A stretch of DNA of 64,000 nt from Aquimarina atlantica (GCF_000626715.1 NZ_AQRA01000006.1:62001-126000); one strand, 5' to 3'. Positions 1 through 8,638 are shown, counted from the stretch's first letter. Translations and numbers: made by a program. The notes: generated by a model from the letters alone, not told the origin.

Positions 1-405
1 GGTAAGCTCAAAATTGCTTATTATAGTGATGCAGATGTAGAGTACATAAAAAGAATACTTTCTGAAGCACAAGACGTAGCTCTAGATCATGTTTTTTATG
101 ATCAAAACGAAGATGGTGATCAGTTTCCTTTAAATAAAAATTCTCAAGACTATAATCTCGATGTTTATGAAATCCAGAAAAGTACTGATTTTGATGCTGA
201 CTTTAATGGAAAGTATGTTTTAGAAGTAAAACATGAACGTGATGGATACTCTGGTTCTAACTCGTTTAGTTTTATTAAAGAAAATGATACCGATGATATA
301 GGCAGACTTGTAAAAGTAGCCCAAAAAGTAAACACAAATATTGCAATTGCAATAGACTGCACTTCGCATAACATTCCGGAAGTAAGAGCTGGCCCCATTT
401 CTTGA
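1..405 (+). CDS. Unknown protein, 3' end only
   Basis: An uninterrupted frame runs from the first base of the window to TGA at 403-405, giving the last 134 residues of a protein whose start lies upstream. I do not recognise the family. The visible part is acidic and soluble-looking, with alternating short hydrophobic strands (KIAYYSD, YVLEVKHE, NIAIAIDCT) and no membrane segment; it ends in EVRAGPIS. Codon use matches the neighbours. The following 166 bases hold only a weak imperfect stem-loop (about 447-475) without a T-tract, and then secDF. The opposite-strand frame here is a shadow. Confidence 0.6.
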   Translation, partial: GKLKIAYYSDADVEYIKRILSEAQDVALDHVFYDQNEDGDQFPLNKNSQDYNLDVYEIQKSTDFDADFNGKYVLEVKHERDGYSGSNSFSFIKENDTDDIGRLVKVAQKVNTNIAIAIDCTSHNIPEVRAGPIS

Positions 406-571
406 TTGGGATTCTGAAATTCCTAAAAACTACCATATTTTAAAAATAGGGCTTTTGTCATGAGTATGATAAAGCTCAATCACATAGTATTAAATAATAA
501 AAATAATTGTCAAATCTAAAGAAGAATATTGTAAGTACTCGCTTTAGCAGATTTGACCAAAATAAATAACA

Positions 572-3500
572 ATGCAAAATAAAGGACTTGTTAGGGTATT
601 TGCTATTTTATTTGGCTTGGTATGTATTTACCAATTGTCATATACATACATGGCTTACACAAAAGAAGCAGAAGCAGAAGCTTATGCACAACAAAAATAT
701 CCCGAGAGCGTAGAGGATTACTCAAAATTGAGGGAAACAGCAGAGCGTAATTATCTGGATTCTATAGGTAAAGAAGAAATTTTTGCCGGCATAACGTATA
801 ATGATGCAAAGGATAAAGAGCTTAATAAAGGGCTTGACCTTAAAGGAGGGATTAATGTAATTCTACAAATTTCTGTAAAAGATATTTTAAGTGGACTTGC
901 AAATAAATCTAAAGCCCCTTCATTTAATCAGGCCTTACTTGCTACCGATGAGGTGCAGAAAAATAGTCAAAATACATATATAGAAGATTTCTTTATAGAG
1001 TTTGAGAAGATTCCGGATGCAAAATTAGCATCACCAGATATTTTTGCTAATAAAAATTTAAGTGATGATATCACTTATGATATGACCAACGAGCAGGTTA
1101 AACCTGTATTGAGACGTAAAATCGATGAATCTATAGCGTCAGCTTTTGAAGTATTACGTAAACGTATCGATAAGTTTGGAGTTACGCAGCCTAACATCCA
1201 GCGTTTAGGAGAATCTGGTCGTATTTTGGTTGAATTACCAGGAGCAAAAGATATTGATCGTGTACGAAGCTTGGTAACCAGTACAGCTCAATTAGAATTT
1301 TGGGATGTATATAAGATGGAAGAGGTTTTTAATCATCTTATTGCTGCCAATAACTTGATTAAAGAAGAGCTTGAAGGTGTAGAAAAAATAAAAGAAAAAG
1401 TTGCAGAAACCAGTGAAGCGGTAGTAGATTCTACCCAGGTAGATACTGCAAAAGTTGATTCTACAACAACTGATGCTGATGCAGCTATTGAAAACTTATT
1501 AGAAGATGCCGAAGATTCTACAGATATTGAAGCACAGGTAAATCCATTGTTTGACCTAATCGTAGGACAGGGAAGACAAGGAGGGCCAGTAGTAGCTACT
1601 GTAGAGAAGAAGAATGCAGATCAATTTATGGCATATCTTAATGATCCTAAAGTAAAAGCTTTATTGCCGGTAGAGCAACGTTATATGAAATTTGCATGGG
1701 GAAAACCCGAAAATGATTCTGAGTTTTTAGACTTATATGCTATAAAAGGAAATAGAGATAATGAACCAGAACTAAGTGGTGGTGTTATTACAGATGCAAG
1801 GCAAGAATATAGCCAATTAGGTAAAGTAACAGTTACCATGCAAATGGATGGTAAAGGAGCTAAAAAATGGGAAGAAATGACCGGTCGTGCTTTTAATCAA
1901 AGCAGCCAGATAGCAGTTGTATTAGATGATATAGTATATTCTGCTCCAGGTGTTACGACAGGAGCGATTAGTGGAGGTAGAAGTGAGATTACCGGAGACT
2001 TTTCTATAGAAGAAGGTCAGGATTTGGCAAATGTATTAAGAGCAGGTAAATTACCAGCTTCTGCAGATATCATACAAAGTGAAGTAGTAGGACCATCTTT
2101 AGGTCAGGAAGCTATTGATAGTGGTATTATGTCTTTTGCAATAGCATTAGTGTTAATTCTAATATGGATGGTGTTTTACTATGGTAAAGCTGGACTTTTT
2201 GCAGATGTGGCTTTGGTGGTTAATATCTTATTCATTTTTGGAGTATTAGCAGGGTTAAAAGCAGTACTTACACTTCCTGGTATTGCAGGTATCGTATTAA
2301 CGATTGGTATGTCGGTGGATGCGAACGTATTAATATTTGAACGAATTAGAGAAGAGTTAGCAAAAGGTAAATCCCAGGTAGATGCTATTAAAGATGGATT
2401 TAGTAATGCATTATCATCAATACTTGATGCGAATATAACTACTGGTCTTACAGGTCTTATTTTATTAGTTATCGGTACAGGACCAATTAAAGGATTTGCG
2501 ACTACCTTATTAATAGGTATTTTAACTTCTTTGTTTACAGCTATTTTTGTAACCAGATTATTTATCGATGGTTATGGTAAAAATGGTAAAGAATTGGCTT
2601 TTTCTACAGGAGCAACCAAGAACTTATTTAAGAATGTTAATATTAATTTCTTAAAGAAACGTAAAGTTGCCTATATCATTTCTGGTATTATTATCGTTGC
2701 AGGTATTGGTTCATTATTCACCAATGGTTTGGATCAGGGTGTGGATTTTGTAGGAGGAAGAACATATACCGTTCGTTTTGCAAAAGATGTTGTTCCTACT
2801 GTTGTAGAGAAAGATCTTGTTGCTGCATTTGAAAGTGCACAGGCAAAAACTTATGGAACCAATAATCAATTAAAAATTACAACAAAGTACAAAGTTGATG
2901 AAACTGGAGAAGAAATAGATGCAGAAATTTCGAACAAGTTGTTTATAGCATTAAAACCTTATTTAACAGATGGATTGACATATGATCAATTTGCTAATGG
3001 TGGAGATGATAAGCAAGTAGGTATTATGCACTCTATGAAAGTAGGGCCAACAATTGCAGATGATATTAAACAAGCGGCATTCTGGTCGGTACTTGCGTCT
3101 CTTATAGTTGTTTTCTTATATATTTTATTACGATTTAGAAGATGGCAATTTAGTTTAGGAGCAGTTGCGGCGGTATTCCATGATGTATTAATAGTGCTAG
3201 GAATATTCTCGTTGACCTATAAGTTTATGCCATTTAATATGGAAATTGATCAGGCATTCATTGCAGCTATACTTACTGTAATTGGATACTCGTTAAATGA
3301 TACCGTGGTTGTATTTGATAGAATTAGGGAATTCTTCAACGAGCATACTGGAAGGCCATTGGATAAAAACGTTAATGGAGCTTTAAATAGTACATTAAGT
3401 CGTACTTTAAATACATCTTTAACCACATTGTTAGTACTTATTGCGATCTTTATCTTCGCAGTACCATTAAGAGGGTTTATGTTCTCGTTAATTATTGGGG

Positions 3501-3613
3501 TGATTATAGGTACCTATTCGTCACTATTTATTGCAACTCCGGTAATGTATGATACCGTACGTAAAGTGGGGCTAAAGACTAAAGAAAAAGTAACCGAAGA
3601 GAAGAAAAAATAA
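572..3613 (+). CDS. secDF: Protein translocase subunit SecDF (fused)
   Basis: Fused SecD-SecF, the proton-driven inner-membrane accessory of the Sec translocon that pulls exported proteins into the periplasm. The first TM is near residues 7-27, the SecD GLDLKGG motif is at about 87-93, and the SecD TM block carries the conserved SVDANVLIFERI near 580-592. The SecF half opens with the second VDFVGGR-type motif near 724 and carries NDTVVVFDRIRE near 908. The length of 1013 residues is normal for Bacteroidota SecDF. The periplasmic domain contains an acidic low-complexity insert rich in D, T, A and S at about residues 285-325. ATG at 572 gives an N-terminal TM; no Shine-Dalgarno is present, as usual in this phylum. 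A strong terminator follows. Confidence 0.98.
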   Translation: MQNKGLVRVFAILFGLVCIYQLSYTYMAYTKEAEAEAYAQQKYPESVEDYSKLRETAERNYLDSIGKEEIFAGITYNDAKDKELNKGLDLKGGINVILQISVKDILSGLANKSKAPSFNQALLATDEVQKNSQNTYIEDFFIEFEKIPDAKLASPDIFANKNLSDDITYDMTNEQVKPVLRRKIDESIASAFEVLRKRIDKFGVTQPNIQRLGESGRILVELPGAKDIDRVRSLVTSTAQLEFWDVYKMEEVFNHLIAANNLIKEELEGVEKIKEKVAETSEAVVDSTQVDTAKVDSTTTDADAAIENLLEDAEDSTDIEAQVNPLFDLIVGQGRQGGPVVATVEKKNADQFMAYLNDPKVKALLPVEQRYMKFAWGKPENDSEFLDLYAIKGNRDNEPELSGGVITDARQEYSQLGKVTVTMQMDGKGAKKWEEMTGRAFNQSSQIAVVLDDIVYSAPGVTTGAISGGRSEITGDFSIEEGQDLANVLRAGKLPASADIIQSEVVGPSLGQEAIDSGIMSFAIALVLILIWMVFYYGKAGLFADVALVVNILFIFGVLAGLKAVLTLPGIAGIVLTIGMSVDANVLIFERIREELAKGKSQVDAIKDGFSNALSSILDANITTGLTGLILLVIGTGPIKGFATTLLIGILTSLFTAIFVTRLFIDGYGKNGKELAFSTGATKNLFKNVNINFLKKRKVAYIISGIIIVAGIGSLFTNGLDQGVDFVGGRTYTVRFAKDVVPTVVEKDLVAAFESAQAKTYGTNNQLKITTKYKVDETGEEIDAEISNKLFIALKPYLTDGLTYDQFANGGDDKQVGIMHSMKVGPTIADDIKQAAFWSVLASLIVVFLYILLRFRRWQFSLGAVAAVFHDVLIVLGIFSLTYKFMPFNMEIDQAFIAAILTVIGYSLNDTVVVFDRIREFFNEHTGRPLDKNVNGALNSTLSRTLNTSLTTLLVLIAIFIFAVPLRGFMFSLIIGVIIGTYSSLFIATPVMYDTVRKVGLKTKEKVTEEKKK

Positions 3614-3636
3614 TCTTTTTGTAAGTTATAATTACA

Positions 3637-3672
3637 AAAAATCCTTTCTAATTGCTTAGAAAGGATTTTTTT
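3637..3672 (+). terminator. Rho-independent terminator of secDF
   Basis: Perfect 16-bp stem (AAAAAATCCTTTCTAA and its complement) around a TTGC loop, with the 3' arm ending in a run of seven T. It starts 23 bases after the secDF stop codon. Confidence 0.85.
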
Positions 3673-3690
3673 ATTTTCTAATATTTTTTC

Positions 3691-3725
3691 AAGACCTCAC
3701 AGGTTTTTAAAACCTGTGAGGTCTT
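3691..3725. repeat. GACCTCACAGG palindromic element, copy 1
   Basis: Perfect inverted repeat of 35 bases: 17-base arms (AAGACCTCACAGGTTTT and its complement) around one central T. It lies between the secDF terminator and the end of the convergent DUF192 gene. The same element recurs at 19782-19816 and, with changes in the inner arms, at 23095-23127. Confidence 0.9.
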
Positions 3726-3729
3726 ATTT

Positions 3730-4227
3730 TTACATTTTAGTAAAAGAAATAGAATCACCAGCTTTAAGATTCCAGGTGTCTGTAAGTTTAGCATTTACTT
3801 CTAGTACATATTGTGCTGGCCCTTCAGATGGTAATGAAGATTCATTAAGGGGTTGCGCATTTTTTTGGATACTTACCACCTTGTTTTTTGCATTTATAAA
3901 TATAATATCTAAAGGGAATTTTGTGTTTTTCATATAAAACGAGTGCGGAGCTTCTTCAGAAAATATAAATAACATACCCCGATCCTTCTGCATAGATTTA
4001 CGGTACATTAGGCCTGTTTCTCTTTCGTAATCAGAGTCGGCGATTTCGATATCTAGTTTGGTAATTAGATTAGGGATTGAATCTTTTAGGTCAAACAAAG
4101 AAAGTTCACCTTCCTTGGTAAATGTAATCTCCTTAGTCAGATTCTTATTGTTTTTAGAATCTGTTTTACAAGAAAACATGCTTAGTGTTGCACATGCAAA
4201 AATTGAAATATAAATGCTTTTTTTCAT
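3730..4227 (-). CDS. DUF192 family lipoprotein
   Basis: A 165-residue exported lipoprotein with a DUF192 domain. The signal peptide ends in a lipobox (SMFSC, Cys at residue 20), predicting a lipid-anchored protein. The DUF192 core covers roughly residues 55-165 and shows family hallmarks: ETGLMYRKSM, GMLFIF, the FYMKNTKFPLDIIFI strand and a C-terminal QYVLEVNA. The biochemical role of DUF192 proteins is unsettled. The gene converges on secDF. The stop codon sits 4 bases from a palindromic repeat element, and the terminator of creD lies just upstream of its start, so it is probably transcribed on its own. Confidence 0.88.
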   Translation of the reverse strand: MKKSIYISIFACATLSMFSCKTDSKNNKNLTKEITFTKEGELSLFDLKDSIPNLITKLDIEIADSDYERETGLMYRKSMQKDRGMLFIFSEEAPHSFYMKNTKFPLDIIFINAKNKVVSIQKNAQPLNESSLPSEGPAQYVLEVNAKLTDTWNLKAGDSISFTKM

Positions 4228-4260
4228 CAGTTTGTTTTTAACAGAACTAAAAGTAGATAA

Positions 4261-4296
4261 AAAAGCCGCACTTCAAAAATCTGAAGCACGACTTTT
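4261..4296 (-). terminator. Terminator downstream of creD
   Basis: Read on the minus strand, this is a 15-bp stem (AAAAGTCGTGCTTCA with its partner TGAAGTGCGGCTTTT) that is complete if G-U pairs are allowed, around a 6-base loop and ending in six T. On the plus strand the same positions are A-C mismatches, so it works only for minus-strand transcripts. Confidence 0.7.
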
Positions 4297-4337
4297 ATCA
4301 ACTAACTAACCAGCATCTTTTATTGTAAATATTGTTT

Positions 4338-5693
4338 TTACTCGTTTTTCCAATCAATTTTTCGGGATATCATCATTATGGTTCCCAGGATTAGGAATAA
4401 CCCTATGCTTCCTACTAATAATGCATAGCTCTCTAATTGGATGATCACAAATATAAATGCATATAAAGCTGCTAAAGAAGCGGCTATGAATCCCATAAAT
4501 TTGTAACTTTTAAGTATGGCTTTCGAATACATAGAAGTTAGTAACACTACGGCACTACCTGCTATGGCATATGCTTGTAAAAAACTCGAATGCTCTGATA
4601 TTGAAATCAATAATGTATAAAACATAGTTAGTGCCAATCCCACCATTAAGTATTGAAAAGGGTGAATATGAATTTTACTTATTGCCTGGATTAAGAAGAA
4701 TACCAGAAAGGTAAGGGCAATCACCAGGTATCCATACTTGGCAGCACGTTCACTTTTTTGATATTCATCTACCGGGATTAATAATTTTACACCAAAAGCA
4801 GAGGCGTTAATATGGGGTAGTTCTCCAAAAAATTCTTGCTCGAATTCCCTGTTGATTTGTAATACTTTCCAATTGGCTTTAAAACCTTGATCAGAGATTT
4901 GTTTGGTTTTGGTATCGGGTAGATAATTACCATTAAAACTTGGCGAGGCCCAATTTGATGTCATAGATACATTGGTCTCACGACCTACAGGTATAAACCG
5001 TAGCTGTTCACTTCCGTTAATAAGGAGATCAAGGCTAAAATCGATTGTATTTTCTTTGGGTAGCGAACTATCTTTTAGAAATTTAGTTTCCAGAGTATTA
5101 GTGTATGAGTTTTGTGCATATCGAGAACGTAAAGGATATTGATCTGCTCCTAATTTTAGTTCCAGATTACTTCGTATACCTTTTAGGTTTGTAGAATTTA
5201 CCTGTACAGTAGCTTTGTTCCATAAAATATCAGCTGCAGCAATATCTTGCGTTTCGAAGTTTGGAGTGGTAAAAGAACCTGTTATTTTCATATCGGCAGT
5301 ATATACTACCGATTCATAGATACTTCTTCCTAGAGTTTCTGATTCGATATTGGCTTTTATATCTAGTGTATTAGGGAAGAAAAAGGCATATTTTATAGTA
5401 ATAACATCTTCTTCGTTATAAGACTTTGTTTTGTCATCCCAGGTTTTTTTTAGAGTATGTACCTGGTATGGGATTTTAAGAATCGGACCATATAATAATA
5501 CTTCATTTCCCCACTTTTGATTAATCTCTCTAACAACCTCTTCTTGTCTATAGGAACGTTCTCGTATTAAATCTTTAATGTAAGACAAAGGAATTAATAA
5601 TACCAGGATTAGTATTCCGACCATTAGCATTCTAACTGTAATTGAAGTCTTTAACCATTGACCAAAGGACTTTTTTTGTTTTTGAGTTTCCAT
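4338..5693 (-). CDS. creD: CreD family inner-membrane protein
   Basis: A 451-residue CreD homologue (cell-envelope integrity, inner membrane). It has one TM near residues 20-40, then the characteristic YIKDLIRERSYRQEE and the GPILKIPYQ segment that opens the large periplasmic domain, then a C-terminal block of about five TM helices (roughly 315-445). Length and arrangement match the family. In enterobacteria creD is the main target of the CreBC system, but no CreBC is present here. The gene ends a minus-strand series that begins with a winged-helix regulator at about 7.8 kb. The gap to the DUF1361 gene upstream is 29 bases, so cotranscription is likely. Confidence 0.92.
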   Translation of the reverse strand: METQKQKKSFGQWLKTSITVRMLMVGILILVLLIPLSYIKDLIRERSYRQEEVVREINQKWGNEVLLYGPILKIPYQVHTLKKTWDDKTKSYNEEDVITIKYAFFFPNTLDIKANIESETLGRSIYESVVYTADMKITGSFTTPNFETQDIAAADILWNKATVQVNSTNLKGIRSNLELKLGADQYPLRSRYAQNSYTNTLETKFLKDSSLPKENTIDFSLDLLINGSEQLRFIPVGRETNVSMTSNWASPSFNGNYLPDTKTKQISDQGFKANWKVLQINREFEQEFFGELPHINASAFGVKLLIPVDEYQKSERAAKYGYLVIALTFLVFFLIQAISKIHIHPFQYLMVGLALTMFYTLLISISEHSSFLQAYAIAGSAVVLLTSMYSKAILKSYKFMGFIAASLAALYAFIFVIIQLESYALLVGSIGLFLILGTIMMISRKIDWKNE

Positions 5694-5722
5694 AGATATA
5701 ATATTTATAGTGATTGTATTTT

Positions 5723-6370
5723 TTAATTATTTTTTTCTTGATAATGTTGGATCATTCGATATGTGATGATTAAAAAACCACCAAAACCTATTGTAAATGC
5801 CCAGGTATTAATGTGTTGGGTTGGAAATAGAACTCTTTTTAAGATATCTGATAAAATCCCGGATGGATTTTGAAGGATATCCCAACTATTCCATCTTAAA
5901 ACTCTTCCCAGATATATCCCAAAACCACACAATAGCAGAGTGCAGTATGAGAAAATGTTTGTGATTTTTTTTGAAAATTTTTTAAGAAGCAGTGTTTGCA
6001 TCATTAATAAGGAGGCAAAACCAATGATTAATCCATTGATGGCAAAGGATAGAATTAGTAAAACATCAAACCAAACAGATTGTAAATTGCTTAGTCTGAT
6101 ATGCTGTAAATCGGTTAAGATGTACGGAGAATTAGGTAAAAATAAAAGCCATATCACAAAACCTAACCAGAAAATAAGTTGATTTGTTTTGCGTATGCTT
6201 AAGAGCATTGTGATACCATAAGGAATGCATGCTAAAAATAGATTCCAGACTAGGAATAGATAAAAAGAAGATTCTGTTTTTAAGATTCTAATGGCTAGTA
6301 ATAGTAGACTAAATGTTACCGAAAACGTAAACAGTTTTATAAAAGGCAATTGTTTTTCTATAGTATTCAT
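5723..6370 (-). CDS. DUF1361 family membrane protein
   Basis: A 215-residue integral membrane protein with about six hydrophobic helices. Family hallmarks are WLLFLPNSPYILTDLQH (near residues 74-90), the FAINGLIIGF helix and GRVLRWNSWDI (near 155-165). Function is unknown. It lies 29 bases upstream of creD and 12 bases downstream of a small membrane protein, so it is very probably in the same operon. Confidence 0.85.
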   Translation of the reverse strand: MNTIEKQLPFIKLFTFSVTFSLLLLAIRILKTESSFYLFLVWNLFLACIPYGITMLLSIRKTNQLIFWLGFVIWLLFLPNSPYILTDLQHIRLSNLQSVWFDVLLILSFAINGLIIGFASLLMMQTLLLKKFSKKITNIFSYCTLLLCGFGIYLGRVLRWNSWDILQNPSGILSDILKRVLFPTQHINTWAFTIGFGGFLIITYRMIQHYQEKNN

Positions 6371-6382
6371 AATAATTAGTAT

Positions 6383-6667
6383 TTATACGATTTGGATATA
6401 GATAAGTGTAATGGGGATGTTAAGTAAAAAGAGTAGTATCGTGATTAGATTCTCCTTAGTATTTTTTGAAAAGAAAAGTGCGTTGATAATTAGAAATGCC
6501 AGAAAAATTGCATTAACAAGAAAAGCAATTCTAACATAATTAATCCCTATATGCAGTAGTGTACTCCATTTAAAGGTTATGTAAAGTAGCAGTAAAGAGG
6601 TTCCGATAAGAAAACTAATTAAGGCTAAAGTAATTGCAATTTTATTAATTGGGTGTGCTATTTTCAT
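6383..6667 (-). CDS. Small membrane protein, tandem paralogue B
   Basis: A 94-residue protein made almost entirely of three hydrophobic helices, starting MKIAHPINK. It is a clear paralogue of the protein encoded immediately upstream (6678-6989): both share MKI-x-x-PINK at the start, SFL-x-GT, a central N-A-I-x-x-x-x-L-I segment, KENL-x-TI and LNIPIT near the end. Even the bases around the start codons match, so this is a tandem gene duplication. I do not recognise the family. Gaps of 10-12 bases on both sides place it in the creD operon. Confidence 0.75.
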   Translation of the reverse strand: MKIAHPINKIAITLALISFLIGTSLLLLYITFKWSTLLHIGINYVRIAFLVNAIFLAFLIINALFFSKNTKENLITILLFLLNIPITLIYIQIV

Positions 6668-6677
6668 AATGATGAGA

Positions 6678-6989
6678 TTAAAAATAGTTTAGAAATGGGT
6701 TGTTCATTACGATAATGATATACCCAATAGTAATTGGGATATTAAGAACAACCAATATGATCGTTGTTAGATTCTCTTTATAGTACTGGTAATTGATGAT
6801 GGCATTAGTGATAAGTCCTATAAAGATGATTGCATTAAGTGTTGATGCTATGATTACATAAAAAAGACCTATATCTAATATGATATTAGATTGAGAAATT
6901 AAAAAGAACAATAATAGTATAGTTCCTAAAAGAAAGCTTATGGTTGCTACGATAAGCGCATTTTTGTTAATAGGTTGTATGATTTTCAT
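6678..6989 (-). CDS. Small membrane protein, tandem paralogue A
   Basis: A 103-residue protein with three predicted membrane helices, starting MKIIQPINK, and the tandem paralogue of the next gene. Its ATG overlaps the stop codon of the COQ4-like gene by four bases (6986-6989), the classic translational-coupling overlap. Compared with its twin it has a short C-terminal extension (MNNPFLNYF). Function is unknown; the context suggests a role in the envelope. Confidence 0.75.
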   Translation of the reverse strand: MKIIQPINKNALIVATISFLLGTILLLFFLISQSNIILDIGLFYVIIASTLNAIIFIGLITNAIINYQYYKENLTTIILVVLNIPITIGYIIIVMNNPFLNYF

Positions 6990-7447
6990 AATGATGAGAT
7001 TAAAAATGTGGTTTTCAAGGTTTGTACAGGTTGGTACAACAGTTTTTTATAATCTAGCTGATGAAAGGGATAAGCGGTTTTACCTTTTCGATATGCTTTT
7101 TTAAAGAGTTTGATCTTATCAGGATAGAACAGAGTGCCTAGTACTATGACAGAGATGAGATATATTGTGCGCTTACCGTTTCCTAAAAGATAATACTGCA
7201 TAGCCACCTCTTCAGAAACAGAGATGCCAATATTGGTTAATACATGAAAAACATCGTGGTTTTCTAATTTGGGTTGCGGACTAAAATCATGTTGTAGTAA
7301 AAAACAACCTAAATGAAACCCAAGGCTCCCTTTGGGATACTTGATAAGTGTTTTTACCGAAATATCCCAGGGTGGTTGTTTCTTAAACCATTTTTGATAT
7401 GGTTTTTTGCTTAACTCATAAATCGTTTCTAATATAAATGCTCTCAT
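6986..7447 (-). CDS. COQ4-like protein
   Basis: A 153-residue protein resembling the COQ4 family. It has the YPKGSLG segment (near residues 37-43), followed by an HDVFH motif (near 64-68) and a Glu about eleven residues later, which matches the HDxxH-x11-E metal site of COQ4, and a C-terminal YRKGK-x-AYPF segment. In eukaryotes COQ4 supports ubiquinone assembly. Flavobacteria use menaquinone, so the role here is open. An inverted repeat (7464-7480) identical in its core to one upstream of the regulator's operon sits 17 bases before this start, so it probably opens its own regulated transcription unit running through to creD. Confidence 0.72.
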   Translation of the reverse strand: MRAFILETIYELSKKPYQKWFKKQPPWDISVKTLIKYPKGSLGFHLGCFLLQHDFSPQPKLENHDVFHVLTNIGISVSEEVAMQYYLLGNGKRTIYLISVIVLGTLFYPDKIKLFKKAYRKGKTAYPFHQLDYKKLLYQPVQTLKTTFLISSL

Positions 7448-7463
7448 TTTTTATTTTAAAAGT

Positions 7464-7480
7464 ACTTTGTTTTTCAAAGT
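7464..7480 (-). promoter_or_regulatory. Inverted-repeat operator, copy 1
   Basis: ACTTTG-TTTTT-CAAAGT, with flanks TTAAAAGT on one side and GAAAT on the other. It lies 17 bases upstream of the COQ4-like start. The same repeat occurs at 8541-8559, ahead of the operon encoding the winged-helix regulator. On the minus strand one half-site doubles as a TCACTTTG sequence resembling the -7 element, so a bound dimer would block the promoter. The proposed binding protein is the product of 7501-7794. Confidence 0.6.
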
Positions 7481-7500
7481 GAAATGATAAAAAAATATAG

Positions 7501-7794
7501 TTACTGTTTTAATAACTTTTCAATAGCTTCAACGTGTTTTTTAAAAGCTTCCCGACCTTTTTTGGTAACGCTATATCTTGTATTGGGTTTTCTGCCTATA
7601 AATGATTTTTCTACCATAATATATTCTTCTTTTTCCAAAGCTTTAGTGTGGCTGGCCAAGTTGCCATCTGTAGCTCCCAAAAGCTCTTTTAGTGTTTTAA
7701 AATCAGCATATTCGTTAACAATCAATATCGACATAATTCCTAATCGAATTCGATGGTCAAAAGCTTTGTTTATATTGTTAATTATATTTTTCAT
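7501..7794 (-). CDS. Winged helix-turn-helix transcriptional regulator (HTH_34 type)
   Basis: A 97-residue stand-alone winged-helix protein. INKAFDHRIRLGIMSIL leads into the LKELLGATDGNLASHTKAL recognition-helix region and the wing (GRKPNTRYSVTKKGREAF), as in the HTH_34 branch of the ArsR/PadR-like regulators. A longer start at 7827 is open, but the ATG at 7794 matches the usual N-terminus of this family. It follows a membrane-protein gene with a gap of 114 bases. Two matching inverted repeats (7464-7480 and 8541-8559) precede the two transcription blocks of this locus, which suggests autoregulation and control of the COQ4-like-to-creD genes. Confidence 0.88.
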   Translation of the reverse strand: MKNIINNINKAFDHRIRLGIMSILIVNEYADFKTLKELLGATDGNLASHTKALEKEEYIMVEKSFIGRKPNTRYSVTKKGREAFKKHVEAIEKLLKQ

Positions 7795-7908
7795 TCCGGA
7801 TTCCCTAAAAAAAGGGAATTTTTTCAAATTTTGTACTCAGTTTAACCTGATTGAATTACATTTCCGTATAAATCAAAAATTAATTTATCGGGTAAAAGGG
7901 TTGCTACT

Positions 7909-8532
7909 TTATGGTTTAGATTTCGAATTTGAAGTCTCATTAAAGTATATCAGGCTTCCGTATATAATATGCATTACACCAAACCCCAACACCCAAAACC
8001 AGAAACCATATCCTGGATAAATTGCGCAGATCAAACCTAATACAATTTCTATATATCCTAAATATTTTACATTACCAATAGTGTATTTTGAAGCATTTAC
8101 CAGGGCAAGACCATAAAAAATAAGCATTAATGAGCCGGTAAGACCATAATGATCGCTTGATATTTTAATAATGATATAAATACCACCAGTAACTAATGGA
8201 ATCAAAAAAGCAGTAAGTAATCTTTTGGAGGCACTATTCCATAAGGTTTCGTTATTTTTCTTTGCTTTTGTAATACTTAATATGATGGCAGTAATAATGC
8301 TTAGAAAAGCAACTAAGACCAGGTCTAATAGGATATAATTAAATATTTTACCATCTAAAATAAGGTAATTTCTTCCACTAATACTTACCAGGTAATAGGC
8401 AACAGCAGCACCAATTAAGGCATAGATACCTGCCATTATTCCTGATAAACCACTAAGTGAGAAAAAACGAGATGATTTGTTCATCATATCTTTAATCTCG
8501 GTAATGTCTTTTAAGTATTCTTCTGTGCTCAT
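7909..8532 (-). CDS. Multi-pass membrane protein paired with the HTH regulator
   Basis: A 207-residue protein with a short soluble N-terminus (MSTEEYLKDITEIKDMMNK) followed by about six membrane helices; the C-terminus is polar. I do not recognise a named family. The N-terminal YLKDITEIKDMM-x-KSSRF type of sequence is common in Bacteroidota membrane proteins encoded beside small HTH_34 regulators. The gene is first in the minus-strand series. An inverted repeat nine bases before its start overlaps a plausible promoter. Confidence 0.72.
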   Translation of the reverse strand: MSTEEYLKDITEIKDMMNKSSRFFSLSGLSGIMAGIYALIGAAVAYYLVSISGRNYLILDGKIFNYILLDLVLVAFLSIITAIILSITKAKKNNETLWNSASKRLLTAFLIPLVTGGIYIIIKISSDHYGLTGSLMLIFYGLALVNASKYTIGNVKYLGYIEIVLGLICAIYPGYGFWFWVLGFGVMHIIYGSLIYFNETSNSKSKP

Positions 8533-8540
8533 GTTAAAAG

Positions 8541-8559
8541 TACTTTGAAATACAAAGTA
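8541..8559 (-). promoter_or_regulatory. Inverted-repeat operator, copy 2
   Basis: TACTTTG-AAATA-CAAAGTA, a perfect 7-base inverted repeat flanked by TTAAAAG as in copy 1. On the minus strand the first half-site reads TTACTTTG, one base from the TAnnTTTG -7 element. A TTTG (8581-8584) lies 20 bases upstream of it as -33 element. The repeat therefore covers the -7 element and the expected transcription start. Confidence 0.65.
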
Positions 8560-8638
8560 AAATTAAAATATTGAATTGTGCAAATTTAATTTTCAAGAAC
8601 AATCTTGTGAGGGGAGAGGCTTTTTTGAAGTAGTTAAT

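Noticed and set aside
3637-3725. The secDF terminator and the adjacent palindrome as one attenuator or riboswitch
   Set aside because: Both lie after the stop codon. The first is an ordinary terminator and the second recurs elsewhere as a dispersed element.
7484-8020. 178-codon plus-strand frame opposite the HTH regulator and membrane protein genes
   Set aside because: It lies antisense to a well-supported winged-helix gene and spans the intergenic gap. No start or domain evidence.
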